A stretch of DNA of 64,000 bases from Rhizobium grahamii (GCF_009498215.1 NZ_CP043499.1:310001-374000); one strand, 5' to 3'; shown: positions 17,004 to 26,639, counted from the first letter of the stretch. The notes: generated from the sequence alone by a model not told the origin. Numbers and translations are program-made.

Positions 17004-17672
17004 ATGCTTCAAAAGTTACGCAGCGTAAGACAGTCAGAACTTTTTCGTGGCGTTTCAGCCGAAGTGGCCGCTGAAATCGATGCGATTTGCCGCATCAAGA
17101 CGTTCTCGAACAACGAAGTGATTCATCCCGAAGGCGAGCTGGCCGTCGCGATTTTCTACGTTGTTAACGGCCTTGTCAGGCTCACGAAGACGGAGGCAGC
17201 ATCGGGACGTGAGGCTGACGTCTCCATTTGCGAGCCGGGTGAGACCTTTGGGGAGTATCTGCTTACTGAGGGGGTAAACTATGTCACTGCCGCACGCGCG
17301 GCAGATGTCACGGATGTCGCCATCTTCGACCTGATGAAACTACGGAAGCTCGCGGGTCGTCATCCAATCCTCCAGACCAATGCCGCGCGGATCATGTCGA
17401 GACATCTGAGTGAAGCGTTTCGCTGCATATCGGCAGACCGGCTGCAGACCGCGCCGCAACGGGTAGCAAACTACTTTCTGGGTCGTTGCCCGGAGGGCGC
17501 CGCGCAGGCCAGCTTCCGCTTGCCGTTTCAGAAGCGAATTCTTGCAGGAAAGCTTGGTCTGGCTCCCGAAGCTTTGTCCCGAGCGTTCGCGGCGCTTGCC
17601 GATGCCGGAGTGAACGTACACGGCAGGACGGTAACTATCCTAAGCGTGGCAAGTCTTCGCGCCGCGTGCTAG
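17004..17672 (+). CDS. Crp/Fnr-family regulator, NnrR/DNR-like
   Basis: 222 residues from the ATG at 17004, which has GGGGAGGAA just upstream; longer in-frame starts lie inside fixS. A cyclic-nucleotide-binding-like sensor domain is followed by an HTH with FRLPFQKRILAGKLGLAPEALSRAFAAL. The LPF-x-K-x2-LAGKLG-x-PEALSRAF pattern is that of NO-responsive NnrR/DNR proteins and differs from FixK. There are no FNR-type cysteine clusters. It may control denitrification targets such as nosR and paz, whose boxes fit. It could alternatively be a general FnrN-type factor; DNA-binding specificity is not proven by sequence. Confidence 0.75.
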   Translation: MLQKLRSVRQSELFRGVSAEVAAEIDAICRIKTFSNNEVIHPEGELAVAIFYVVNGLVRLTKTEAASGREADVSICEPGETFGEYLLTEGVNYVTAARAADVTDVAIFDLMKLRKLAGRHPILQTNAARIMSRHLSEAFRCISADRLQTAPQRVANYFLGRCPEGAAQASFRLPFQKRILAGKLGLAPEALSRAFAALADAGVNVHGRTVTILSVASLRAAC

Positions 17673-17746
17673 GCGCCCCAGAAATGGGGGTGAATAATGA
17701 AGATCGCTTAAACGTACTTTAAGGTCTTGACCTTATTTTCGGGGTT

Positions 17747-17769
17747 GCCGCAATGTTGCGGCCCTTTTT
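17747..17769 (+). terminator. Rho-independent terminator after the NnrR-like gene
   Basis: GCCGCAATGTTGCGGC forms a near-perfect stem, followed by CC and five T. It ends the fixGHIS-nnrR-like transcription unit about 75 bases after the stop codon. Confidence 0.75.
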
Positions 17770-17857
17770 CACAGGCAGAACATGAGGGGATGCCATGAGA
17801 TTTTCTGCGCGGAATGTCATCCGCTGACAGGATCAGCGAGCGTTTTGCGGAGTTCCG

Positions 17858-19771
17858 ATGCGTCATCTGTCCATTACGATCAAATTTCTTACACTTCTCG
17901 CGTCGGTGGGGCTCTTCGTCCTATGTTCGGTCGCCTACTCGAGTTACCAAATGCTGTCGATCGACAAGCAGTATCAGGGCCTTTTGCAAGGCGAGGAAAC
18001 CGCCGTCATCAATCTCGCGCGCGCGAACCGATCGCTTCAGACCGCACGTGCGGCAATTAGCGACATGCTCATGTCGCGGACCGAGGCCGCGAACCGGTCT
18101 GCCATGGCGGAATTGGAGGCTTCGCGCCAAAGCTTCGTGAAGTTCATTGATACCGCCATCGCAGCCCTGCCGGGCAACGACGAGCTACGGCCTATCAAAA
18201 TCCGGGGCCTCGGGATTATCGACGAGACGTGCAAGCTCTCGATCCAAAAGGCGCTCGTCGCCACCGCGCCTGAAGAAGTCCTGGCATCCCAAGTCGAATT
18301 CCTGACGCAATGCCAGCCTCAATTCCCGTCGGTGTCCAAGACCTCGGTCGAAGTCGCGCAGAGGCTTATCGGCGACGTAGACGCGAAGGATGATGCTGCG
18401 GAAGACGCCTCCCGGAACGCTGTCTGGACAACTGTCGCGTCAATCCTAGTTGGTCTAACGTTGTTCCTTCTCCTCGGCTTGGCAGGGGTGCGCAAATGGT
18501 TGGTGGCTCCGGTCAGCGATCTTTCCGAGGCAATGCGCCGCCTTGCTAATGCGGACTATTCTACCGAAGTGGCGGAGCGTGACCGTCGCGACGAAATCGG
18601 CGCCATGGCTCGCGCCGTCCAAGTCTTTAAGGAGAATGGGCAGCGCGGCTTGGAACTGGAGCGTGAGGCGGACGAAATTCGCGGTCGCACTGAGGACGAG
18701 CGGCGGCGCAATGCTGAAATCGAGCGGCGGCGTTCTGAAGAAATGGGAACCGCCACGCGAAGCCTGGGATCCGGTCTCAAGCACCTTGCGGGAGGAGATC
18801 TGTCCTTCACTCTTGATGCGCCGTTCGCCGCCGATTTTGAAGGGCTGCGAACCGACTTCAACAGCGCTGTGTCTCAGCTCGCGCAGACGCTTGTTGCGGT
18901 CTCGCAGGCGACGGCGGCGATCGACGCAGGATCGCAGGAGGTCAGCCGAAGTGCAGACAACCTGTCTAAGCGGACCGAGCAGCAAGCGGCCTCTCTCGAA
19001 GAGACCGCCGCCGCGCTCGACCAGATCACCGCCAACGTTGCGAACTCGTCCAGACGCGCAGATGAGGCCCGGTGCGTCGCCGCGGAAGCAGAGGAGAGCG
19101 CAGAGCATTCAGCTCAGGTGGTCGCGATGGCGGTAGACGCGATCGAGAAGATCGAGGGATCTTCACGGCAAATATCCAGCATCATTGGCGTAATCGACGA
19201 CATCGCATTCCAGACCAATCTCCTTGCATTGAACGCGGGCGTCGAGGCGGCACGGGCTGGAGAGGCGGGCAAAGGATTTGCCGTGGTCGCCCAGGAGGTC
19301 CGAGAGCTTGCGCAGCGCTCCGCAAACGCCGCACGTGAGATCAAGGATCTTATCCGCACCTCGGAGACGGAAGTCGTCAGCGGCGTCGCACTGGTCCGCG
19401 AGACCGGGAGCGCGCTCGACACGATCCAGAAACATGTTGCCAAGATCAACCAGCATATGGATTCGATCGCCATTTCGGCAAAGGAGCAGTCGGTTGGCCT
19501 GACGCAGGTGAACACCGCCGTAAACGAGATGGACCAGGTGACGCAGAAAAACGCTGCGATGGTGGAGGAGACAAATGCGGCGAGCGCCACGCTCGCCGGA
19601 GAAAGTGGAAAACTACGATCATTCATTTCTGCGTTCCAGCTTCCGCGCGCCATGGCCGGCCCGCAGCCCGAGCAGGTCTTTCGCTTGGGCGGGAATATTA
19701 GCATCCTCAGACCTTCGCTAGGACGCGCGGCAGCGGGGGCTCAGACCGTGACCGACTGGAAGGAATTCTGA
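17858..19771 (+). CDS. Methyl-accepting chemotaxis protein
   Basis: 637 residues: membrane helix 8-30, four-helix periplasmic sensor (about 35-185) with no recognised ligand motif, second helix 190-212, HAMP (213-265), a second HAMP-like segment and coiled coil, then the signalling hairpin tip EIAFQTNLLALNAGVEAARAG in its DIAFQTN form. It reports to CheA/CheW at the cell pole. No che genes are in the window. Its place between the NnrR-like and FxkR-like regulators suggests taxis linked to respiration, but no redox cofactor motif is visible. Confidence 0.9.
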   Translation: MRHLSITIKFLTLLASVGLFVLCSVAYSSYQMLSIDKQYQGLLQGEETAVINLARANRSLQTARAAISDMLMSRTEAANRSAMAELEASRQSFVKFIDTAIAALPGNDELRPIKIRGLGIIDETCKLSIQKALVATAPEEVLASQVEFLTQCQPQFPSVSKTSVEVAQRLIGDVDAKDDAAEDASRNAVWTTVASILVGLTLFLLLGLAGVRKWLVAPVSDLSEAMRRLANADYSTEVAERDRRDEIGAMARAVQVFKENGQRGLELEREADEIRGRTEDERRRNAEIERRRSEEMGTATRSLGSGLKHLAGGDLSFTLDAPFAADFEGLRTDFNSAVSQLAQTLVAVSQATAAIDAGSQEVSRSADNLSKRTEQQAASLEETAAALDQITANVANSSRRADEARCVAAEAEESAEHSAQVVAMAVDAIEKIEGSSRQISSIIGVIDDIAFQTNLLALNAGVEAARAGEAGKGFAVVAQEVRELAQRSANAAREIKDLIRTSETEVVSGVALVRETGSALDTIQKHVAKINQHMDSIAISAKEQSVGLTQVNTAVNEMDQVTQKNAAMVEETNAASATLAGESGKLRSFISAFQLPRAMAGPQPEQVFRLGGNISILRPSLGRAAAGAQTVTDWKEF

Positions 19772-19778
19772 TCTGCTG

Positions 19779-19816
19779 CCCTATCGCCCGCGTCTCGTTT
19801 TTCGCGGGCGATAGGG
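19779..19816. terminator. Strong 14-bp hairpin after the chemoreceptor
   Basis: CCCTATCGCCCGCG (19779-19792) and CGCGGGCGATAGGG (19803-19816) are exact reverse complements around a 10-base loop with five T. It lies 8 bases after the chemoreceptor stop. There is no T-tract 3' on the plus strand. Confidence 0.7.
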
Positions 19817-19905
19817 GTTAATCCAGACCTACAAGTCCGCCGGTGGTAGCGCGGCCTGCAATCCTGCGTTATGTGTGAGGCCCACAGGCAGCAGGACGGA
19901 GGCAT

Positions 19906-20625
19906 ATGGAACCGGATCGTATTCTCGTCGTCGATGACGACGCCCGGATCAGGCAGATGCTCGTCCGATATTTCGATGACAACGGCTACCGCGTGACGGC
20001 GGTCGCAAATGGCGCGGCCATGCGCGCAGAACTTTCAAAGCACGAGTATGTCGCAATTTTTCTTGATCTCGTCCTACCTGGCGGAGAGAACGGCTTCGAC
20101 CTGCTTAAGGAGCTTCGCGGCAAATCCGACGTTCCCGTGCTGATGCTGACGGGGCAGGACGACGTCACAGATAAGGTCATCGGGCTTGAGTTCGGCGCCG
20201 ACGACTATGTCGCGAAGCCATTTCACCTTCGTGAGCTTCTCGCCCGCCTGAGAACCGTTCTTCGACGACGGGCCGCTGCAGTTCTTCCCGTTGGAAAATC
20301 CGCTCCAGCGGACGAAGCTTTCCGTTTCGAAGGCTACTGTCTTGACGTGCCACGACGTAGACTGAGCTCTCCCGAAGGGGATGATGTTCCGCTTACAACC
20401 GGCGAGTTCGACATGCTTCTGGTTTTCGTTCGTAATTCCGGGCGGGTATTATCTAGGGAGACTCTGATGGAGCTCACCCGGAACAGAAATCTTGAGGCTT
20501 TCGATCGCGTAATCGATGCACAGATCCTGAGGCTCCGCAAGAAGATCGAATCCGATCCTAAAGCGCCCGCTTTGATTCAGTCAGTTCGGGGCGTCGGCTA
20601 CGTCTTCACCGGACGTATGCTTTAA
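19906..20625 (+). CDS. OmpR/PhoB-family response regulator, FxkR-like
   Basis: 239 residues. Receiver domain with acidic pocket VVDDD, phospho-Asp in IFLDLVLPGG, Thr in MLTGQDD and Lys in DYVAKPF; C-terminal winged helix ending IQSVRGVGYVFTGRML. The family binds direct repeats as a dimer. In Rhizobium etli an OmpR-like regulator, FxkR, links hybrid FixL to fixK; no fixJ gene is seen here, and this is the only OmpR-type regulator in the window. GGACGGAGG precedes the ATG. The partner assignment is inference from context; a housekeeping response regulator is the alternative. Confidence 0.75.
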   Translation: MEPDRILVVDDDARIRQMLVRYFDDNGYRVTAVANGAAMRAELSKHEYVAIFLDLVLPGGENGFDLLKELRGKSDVPVLMLTGQDDVTDKVIGLEFGADDYVAKPFHLRELLARLRTVLRRRAAAVLPVGKSAPADEAFRFEGYCLDVPRRRLSSPEGDDVPLTTGEFDMLLVFVRNSGRVLSRETLMELTRNRNLEAFDRVIDAQILRLRKKIESDPKAPALIQSVRGVGYVFTGRML

Positions 20626-20636
20626 CAGCGCGATAA

Positions 20637-20650
20637 TTGATCCCCGTCAA
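20637..20650. promoter_or_regulatory. FNR/FixK-type box upstream of ccmI
   Basis: TTGATCCCCGTCAA matches TTGAT-N4-RTCAA. It ends 54 bases before the ATG at 20704 and overlaps the alternative ATG at 20650, which argues for the downstream start. Confidence 0.75.
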
Positions 20651-20703
20651 TGTCCGGGGCGGAAACAGCGCTATTGTACTCTCGCAACAGAGTACGTTTG
20701 AAC

Positions 20704-21828
20704 ATGACTATTTGGATAATCTTCGCGGTCATCACGGGCATCGTGACGGCCGTGTTACTGCATCCCTTGTCGACGCCGAGTCGTGCCGTCGTGCCGGTAA
20801 ACAGTGCGGGGCGGATCTACCGCGATCAAATCGCGGAACTCCTCCTCGAACGCGCGGAGGGTAGGATCAGCGTCGAGGACTACGAGCTAGCACGGGCGGA
20901 GACCGCAAGGCGCTTGTTTCGAGAATCCGACGCGGAAGATAGGAAGAGTCGTCCTTTGTCACTGGGAAAGGTGAAACTAGCCATAGCGGCCTTCCTGTCG
21001 CTTGCCAGCATCTCCCTTTACGTCGCGGTTGGCTCGCCGGACCTACCGTCGCTCCCGTTGAAGGAGAGGCTCGCCCATCCCGGCCAAGATCTCGCCATTT
21101 TGATCCGCAAGACGGAAACTCATCTTGAGAAAACGCCGGACGACGGGCGCGGGTGGGACGTGATTGCGCCAATTTACCTGAGAACCGATCGTGCCGGAGA
21201 CGCTGCCCACGCCTATGAAAACGCAATCAGGCTGCAAGGCCCCAGTACTGACAGGCTAAATGGTTTGACAGAAGCGCTCCTGGCCTCGTCAAATGGCAAG
21301 GTCACGGATGCAGTCAAAAGCGTTCTGGAACAGGCCTTGGCGATCGACCCGCAAAATCCGCGAGCCAGATTCTATAGCGCTCTAGGCATGGAACAGGCGG
21401 GAAGAGGTGAAGATGCGCAAATGGCCTTCGTGGCGCTAGCCATGGATTCGCCCGCGGGCGCGCCATGGCTTCCGCTCGTGAACGACCATGTCACCAAACA
21501 CGGTGGGACGTCCGCCACTCCAACCGCCGGCGTTCCAGGTGGTCCGACAGAGGCGCAAGTCGTGGATGCGAGCGCACTGGGCGCTGATGAAAAGACGAAG
21601 ATGGTCCGCGGCATGCTGACGCGACTTGAGGAAAAGCTGGCCAGAAATCCGGTCAATTTTCAAGGCTGGCTGCAGCTTATCACTTCATATGGGGTCATTC
21701 ATGACAAGTCTCGCGCGGAAGATGCGCTCGCGCGCGCGCTGGGGAGCTTTCCGGCTAACAGTGACGAAGGTTCCAGGTTGATCGCGGCTGCGCGCGGATA
21801 TGATGTCGAAAGGAAAACGGATCAATGA
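20704..21828 (+). CDS. ccmI: Cytochrome c maturation protein CcmI (CycH)
   Basis: 374 residues from ATG 20704. Two membrane helices (MTIWIIFAVITGIVTAVLL and KLAIAAFLSLASISLYVAVG) with the cytoplasmic leucine-zipper-like loop of CcmI between them (RIYRDQIAEL), then a periplasmic TPR domain (repeats around AGDAAHAYENAIRL, ALAIDPQNPRARFYSALGM). CcmI presents apocytochrome c to the CcmFH heme ligation complex. First gene of ccmIEFH, overlapping ccmE by 4 bases. A longer frame from 20650 would start on the FixK box and is unlikely. Confidence 0.9.
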   Translation: MTIWIIFAVITGIVTAVLLHPLSTPSRAVVPVNSAGRIYRDQIAELLLERAEGRISVEDYELARAETARRLFRESDAEDRKSRPLSLGKVKLAIAAFLSLASISLYVAVGSPDLPSLPLKERLAHPGQDLAILIRKTETHLEKTPDDGRGWDVIAPIYLRTDRAGDAAHAYENAIRLQGPSTDRLNGLTEALLASSNGKVTDAVKSVLEQALAIDPQNPRARFYSALGMEQAGRGEDAQMAFVALAMDSPAGAPWLPLVNDHVTKHGGTSATPTAGVPGGPTEAQVVDASALGADEKTKMVRGMLTRLEEKLARNPVNFQGWLQLITSYGVIHDKSRAEDALARALGSFPANSDEGSRLIAAARGYDVERKTDQ

Positions 21829-22277
21829 CGCGAAAGCAGAAACGGCTCGCAGTCATAGCTGGTGGCATGAGTTTTATCATGGCTGCGGTCTTTCTAGTTA
21901 TGTTTGCCTTCAGCCAGTCCGTTGCCTACTTCTACATGCCATCGGATCTCGCGACGGGAGGCGTTCACCCCGGAACTAGAATTCGTCTAGGTGGTCTCGT
22001 CGGAAAAGGCAGCATAAAGCGGGGCACCGGAACCGACATTGATTTTACCGTGACCGATCTCGGCGGGGCGGTCGTGCATGTTCGATACGCTGGAATCCTC
22101 CCAGATCTTTTCCGCGAGGGACAAGGCGTAGTCGCTGAAGGGAAGTTCGAAGCCGATGGCCAGCTTTTTTCGGCGGACACCGTACTTGCCAAGCATGACG
22201 AACGGTATGTCCCCAAGGACGTCGCTGAAAAGCTGAAAGAACAAGGGCTCTGGCAACACGCGGAGGCGAAACAATGA
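21825..22277 (+). CDS. ccmE: Heme chaperone CcmE (CycJ)
   Basis: 150 residues, one N-terminal membrane helix and an OB-fold periplasmic domain. TRIRLGGLVGKGS is the family signature. The heme-binding His lies in AKHDERYVPKDV, the LAKHDExYxPxE motif. CcmE carries heme covalently from CcmC to CcmF. Overlaps both ccmI and ccmF. Confidence 0.95.
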   Translation: MTRKQKRLAVIAGGMSFIMAAVFLVMFAFSQSVAYFYMPSDLATGGVHPGTRIRLGGLVGKGSIKRGTGTDIDFTVTDLGGAVVHVRYAGILPDLFREGQGVVAEGKFEADGQLFSADTVLAKHDERYVPKDVAEKLKEQGLWQHAEAKQ

Positions 22278-24257
22278 TCATCGAGATCGGCCACTACGCA
22301 CTCGTTCTCGCGCTGGCGACAGCGATCATCCTTTCGGTCGTTCCGCTCATCGGCGCGCGCCGCCGCGATCAGGCGATGATGGAAGTCGCGTCGCTTGGTT
22401 CGATCGTTCTCTTCGGCCTCGTTGCCTTCTCCTTCGGTGCGCTCACCTACGCGCATGTCGTGTCAGACTTCTCGGTCGAGAATGTCTGGCAGAACTCGCA
22501 TTCGCTGGTGCCGCTGATCTACAAATATTCCGGCGTCTGGGGCAATCACGAGGGATCAATGATGCTCTGGCTCCTTATTCTTGCACTGTTCAGTGCAATG
22601 GTGGCGCTCTTCGGACGCAATCTGCCGAACACGCTACGAGCCAATGTATTGGCGGTTCAGGCCTGGGTCTCTGTCGCGTTTATCCTCTTCATACTGCTGA
22701 CCTCCAACCCTTTCGTTCGTCTCGATCCCGCGCCGGCCGAGGGGCGAGACCTGAACCCGGTGCTGCAGGATATCGGCCTCGCGATCCATCCACCGCTCCT
22801 TTATCTTGGCTACGTTGGCTTCTCCGTCTGTTTTTCCTTTGCCGTTGCGGCTCTCCTTGAAGGACGCATCGATGCCGCCTGGGCGCGCTGGGTGCGGCCC
22901 TGGACGCTGGCCGCCTGGACCTTTCTGACGCTCGGCATCGCGATGGGATCCTATTGGGCGTATTACGAGCTCGGCTGGGGCGGCTGGTGGTTCTGGGATC
23001 CGGTCGAGAACGCCTCCTTCATGCCCTGGCTGGCGGGTACGGCACTGCTGCACTCGGCGCTCGTCATGGAAAAGCGCGAGGCCCTGAAGATCTGGACGGT
23101 CCTGCTGGCCATCCTTACTTTCTCGCTCTCGCTGATGGGGACGTTCCTCGTGCGCTCCGGCGTGCTTACCTCGGTCCATGCCTTTGCGAGCGACCCGAGC
23201 CGAGGCGTCTTCATTCTCTGTATTCTGTTGATCTTCATCGGCGGGGCGTTGTCGCTCTTTGCCTTCCGCGCGCCGTTGCTTTCGGCAGGCGGGCTGTTTG
23301 CGCCGATCTCACGCGAGGGCGCGCTGGTTCTGAACAACCTGATACTTACCGTAGCCTGCGGGACGGTGCTCACGGGCACGCTTTATCCGCTGCTGCTGGA
23401 AACCCTTACTAGCGACAAGATCTCGGTCGGTCCGCCCTTCTTCAACATGACCTTTGGCCTCCTGATGATCCCATTGCTACTTGTAGTGCCCTTCGGGCCA
23501 CTGCTCGCATGGAAGCGCGGCGATCTTCTGGGGCCCTGCAGCGGCTCTATGTGGTCGCGGGCCTCGCTTTCGCTGCCGCACTTGTCTTGTTCTATATCGA
23601 GCATGGCGGCCCAATTCTTTCCGTTCTCGGCCTTGCTGCCGGATTGTTCCTCGTGTTCGGCGCTGCTGCCGATCTCTGGTACCGCGCCGGAATTGGCAAG
23701 GTGGCGGCGAACGTCGCCTGGCGCAGGCTGACCGGCCTGCCGAGGTCGGCCTTTGGTACGGCGCTTGCGCATGCCGGTCTCGGCATCACCGTTCTCGGCA
23801 TCGTCGCGGTCTCGACCTTTGCGACTGAACATGTGCTGCATATGAAGCCTGGCGAGACCACAGAAGCGGGCGGCTACTCGCTACAGTTCGACGGCATGCA
23901 GCCGTCAACCGGACCGAACTACAGGGAAGATCGCGGTCATTTTAGCATCCGCCGAGGTGGCGTCGATGTCGCCGACGTCTGGTCTGCGAAGCGTGTCTAC
24001 AGTGCGCGCCAAATGCCGACGACGGAGGCGGGGATACTGACCTTTGGCTTGAGCCAGCTTTATGTCTCCCTGGGCGACCCGACCAATGACGGCGGCATCG
24101 TCGTGCGCGTGTGGTGGAAGCCGTTCATTCTCTGCATCTGGGGCGGCGCTTTGGTCATGGCTTCGGGGGATTGCTTTCGCTCAGCGACCGGCGCCTACGC
24201 GTCGGTGTGCCCCGGCGCAAGGTCAAGGCCGCTGCAGCAATGGAGCCCGCGGAATGA
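22274..24257 (+). CDS. ccmF: Cytochrome c heme lyase CcmF (CycK), two one-base frameshifts
   Basis: About 661 residues when two breaks are repaired, normal for CcmF, an 11-15 helix membrane protein that attaches heme to CXXCH. The WWD motif WGGWWFWDPVENAS and the conserved His-bearing loops are present. Break 1: GGGG at 23530-23533 needs five G to read on into ALQRLYVVAGLAF. Break 2: GGGGG at 24165-24169 needs six G to read GGLLSLSDRRLRVG and reach the TGA at 24255-24257 that overlaps ccmH. Both are single missing G in a G-run, so assembly error is the simplest reading; without repair the gene would be dead and the cbb3 oxidase could not be assembled from this locus. Confidence 0.9.
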
Positions 24258-24763
24258 AGGCGATGAGACGCTCCCGCCAATTTCGGTTGTCGGGGGGCCG
24301 TATCGTGCAGGTGCTGATGGTGATCTTGGCAACGTTGTTGCCAATCTCGGCTCTCGCCGTGAACCCGGATGAAATGCTGCCAGATCCGGCGAAGGAGAGC
24401 CGAGCGCGGACGCTGTCGGCGGAACTGCGTTGCATGGTCTGCCAGAACCAGTCGATCGACGATTCCAACGCTGAACTTGCAAGGGATCTCAGGCTGTTGG
24501 TGCGTGACCGCATAAAGCATGGCGAAAGCGATGAGCAGGTTCTGAACTACATTGTGTCGCGGTACGGCGAATTCGTGCTTTTGAGGCCGCGCTTCAGCGT
24601 CCGCACTATGACGCTCTGGGGATCGCCCCTGGTTCTTATTCTCGCCGGCGGCCTCTCACTGCTGGTCTTCTCGCGACGAAGTGCCCGCAGGCCGACTGGG
24701 ACTTTTTTGAATTCGGAAGAGGAAACAAGACTCCAGAAGCTATTGAAATCGCCGCATCTTTGA
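24254..24763 (+). CDS. ccmH: Cytochrome c maturation protein CcmH (CycL)
   Basis: 169 residues from the ATG at 24254 overlapping the repaired ccmF stop (ATGA). Signal helix, then LRCMVCQNQSIDDSNAELARDLR, the thiol-redox LRCxxCQ motif, and a C-terminal membrane helix (WGSPLVLILAGGLSLLVFSR). It keeps the apocytochrome CXXCH reduced for heme attachment. Longer upstream in-frame starts fall within ccmF and are out of frame with it. Confidence 0.93.
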   Translation: MKAMRRSRQFRLSGGRIVQVLMVILATLLPISALAVNPDEMLPDPAKESRARTLSAELRCMVCQNQSIDDSNAELARDLRLLVRDRIKHGESDEQVLNYIVSRYGEFVLLRPRFSVRTMTLWGSPLVLILAGGLSLLVFSRRSARRPTGTFLNSEEETRLQKLLKSPHL

Positions 24764-24773
24764 TCAAAGTCAA
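24760..24773. promoter_or_regulatory. FNR/FixK-type box upstream of the CBS-BON gene
   Basis: TTGATCAAAGTCAA (TTGAT-N4-GTCAA) overlaps the ccmH stop codon and lies 64 bases before the CBS-BON ATG. This suggests the CBS-BON gene has its own low-oxygen promoter. Confidence 0.75.
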
Positions 24774-24837
24774 AGCGGGGTTCATTTCAGCCAATTACTG
24801 TCTCACCATACAATACTTCCAAATATGAGGCAGACAA

Positions 24838-25515
24838 ATGCAGGCCAAGGACGTCATGACTAGGGACGTAGTCCACATCAGCCCGGCGACCGGTGTTCGA
24901 CATGCCGCAGCCGTCATGCTTCAAAATAATGTCAGCGGTCTCCCCGTGGTAGACGATCAAGGGCGAGTCTGCGGAATGCTGACTGAGGGCGATCTTCTGC
25001 TTCGGAGGGAAATAAGGCTTTCTCCGCGACCGGCGCGATCACCGGAAATCATTTCGGAGCTTGATCTCGAACGGTATATCAACAGCAATGGGTGGTCGGT
25101 CGCCGACGTCATGTCCCAGGACGTGATCGTCGCCGGTCCTGATAGCGAGATTTCCGACATCGCCGAAAGCCTGCAGACTCATCGGATCAAGCGTTTGCCG
25201 ATCGTTGAGGACGGAAAGCTGATCGGTATCGTCAGCAGGCGGGATATCTTACCACTCATCATCGATGCGCCTGTGACGATCCTGCCGCGGGGAGACGCTT
25301 CGATAAGACTTGCATTGCGTACCCGCCTTAGATCCGATCTCGGGCTGACTCCCCAAAAGGTGCAGGTCACTGTCAAGGATGGACACGTCACACTTGAGGG
25401 GCAGGTCGAGTCGGAGCTAAAGCGCAAGGCAGTTCGAAGCCTCGTCGAAGGACTTGGCGTAGGCGCAATCCGCGACCAGATCGAGATCGCCGCGGAGGAG
25501 ACCCGAACCAGCTAG
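24838..25515 (+). CDS. CBS-pair protein with C-terminal BON domain
   Basis: 225 residues, soluble. Two CBS motifs (about 1-60, MTRDVVHISPATGVRHAAAV; 85-145, SQDVIVAGPDSEISDIAES) form a Bateman module that binds adenosine nucleotides in related proteins. Residues 155-215 are a BON domain (LRSDLGLTPQKVQVTVKDGHVTLEGQVES), often found in envelope or stress proteins. The FixK-type box upstream puts it in the same regulon as the oxidase, so it may read energy state during microaerobic growth. The target is unknown. Confidence 0.85.
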   Translation: MQAKDVMTRDVVHISPATGVRHAAAVMLQNNVSGLPVVDDQGRVCGMLTEGDLLLRREIRLSPRPARSPEIISELDLERYINSNGWSVADVMSQDVIVAGPDSEISDIAESLQTHRIKRLPIVEDGKLIGIVSRRDILPLIIDAPVTILPRGDASIRLALRTRLRSDLGLTPQKVQVTVKDGHVTLEGQVESELKRKAVRSLVEGLGVGAIRDQIEIAAEETRTS

Positions 25516-26069
25516 CATCGGACTGGCTGCGACGAGGCCTGTGGACAATCTGTGGAAAACGCTAGCTCTCTGTTCGTCGTTGCCACGATGTTCCGGGGTA
25601 TTTTGACGTGAAGGCAGTGGAGGCAGATCGATTGATTGCTCACAACTCTCTACTTTCACTGCATAATCCGAATTGCTATTGTGGATTTGCTGGTCTTGCG
25701 AACAAGCCGTGAAACGAAAAGGGAACGACTGCCGAAAGCCATGGGCGGCTGTGCGAAACCGTCGTCGGGATGAAAAGCGAGGAGACCTGTCGGGCTTGCG
25801 CTCCCACAAGACCAGGCCTCTGCCAAGGTTTCCCCGACTTGACACGGAAGTGTTCTCCCGACCCGCGCACCGACTATCGTATCTTACGATCTATTTGTCT
25901 TTGAGCGGGCTCAAAGAACTCGGAAGCGTATCGGTCTCTCCACCTCTGGCGACCAGCCAGGTCCTCTGCAAGGAGGCAAGGGCGCTCCGAAGCCAGCTAC
26001 TGGTTCAGCCCGCTTGAAGCGGGTAGCGGCACGAATACTTAAGGCATGCCGCGCCGTCTGGGCGCTGAA
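25516..26069. other. Intergenic region between convergent CBS-BON and ccmG genes
   Basis: About 550 bases with only overlapping short frames on both strands and no domain. A short hairpin CCCGCTTGAAGCGGG sits at 26009-26023 near the ccmG end. No promoter box of the FixK type was seen. Confidence 0.5.
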
Positions 26070-26639
26070 TCAAGGATTACCCGTCGCCGACAACTGTTCG
26101 ATAAGAGGCTGAAGTTCGTTCGCGATCGCCCTTTGGTCGAGGGGCCCCACATGTTTGAAAACGATGCGTCCGGCCTTGTCGAGCACGAACGTCTCAGGAA
26201 CTCCGTACACGCCCCACTCGATCGACTGACGTCCTGATCGGTCAGTCCCGACTGCTGCGTAAGGGTTGCCTTCGCTTTGCAGGAACGCGGTCGCGTCCTT
26301 TGCATCGTCCTTGTAGTTGATACCAACCACCTTCACCCTTGCGTCCGAAGAGAGACGCATGAGCAAAGGGTGTTCCTGACGACATGGTACACACCATGAT
26401 GCGAACACGTTCACGACCGTCACGCTATCCTTGATGACGTCTTCGCTCAAAGCCGAGAGACCTTCCTCCAGCCTTGGCAGGGCCAATGGAGGGTGGATCG
26501 CGCCGATAAGCGCGGATGGCAGCGCCGTTGGCGAATATCCATCCTGTGCCTCGCGGTAGAGATTGTTGCCAACAGCAGCCGCGAAGCCGAGAAACACGAC
26601 AAGCGGTATCGCAGCAGCCAGGCGGCGGCCCGCGATCAA
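26070..26639 (-). CDS. ccmG: Thiol:disulfide interchange protein CcmG (DsbE)
   Basis: 189 residues, starting at a TTG that overlaps the ccmD stop. N-terminal membrane anchor (LAAAIPLVVFLGFAAAV), then a thioredoxin fold with active site WCVPC (NVFASWCVPCRQEHP) and cis-Pro loop GVYGVPETFV, both signatures of CcmG. It reduces apocytochrome c or CcmH in the periplasm. Last gene of ccmCDG. Confidence 0.94.
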   Translation of the reverse strand: MIAGRRLAAAIPLVVFLGFAAAVGNNLYREAQDGYSPTALPSALIGAIHPPLALPRLEEGLSALSEDVIKDSVTVVNVFASWCVPCRQEHPLLMRLSSDARVKVVGINYKDDAKDATAFLQSEGNPYAAVGTDRSGRQSIEWGVYGVPETFVLDKAGRIVFKHVGPLDQRAIANELQPLIEQLSATGNP

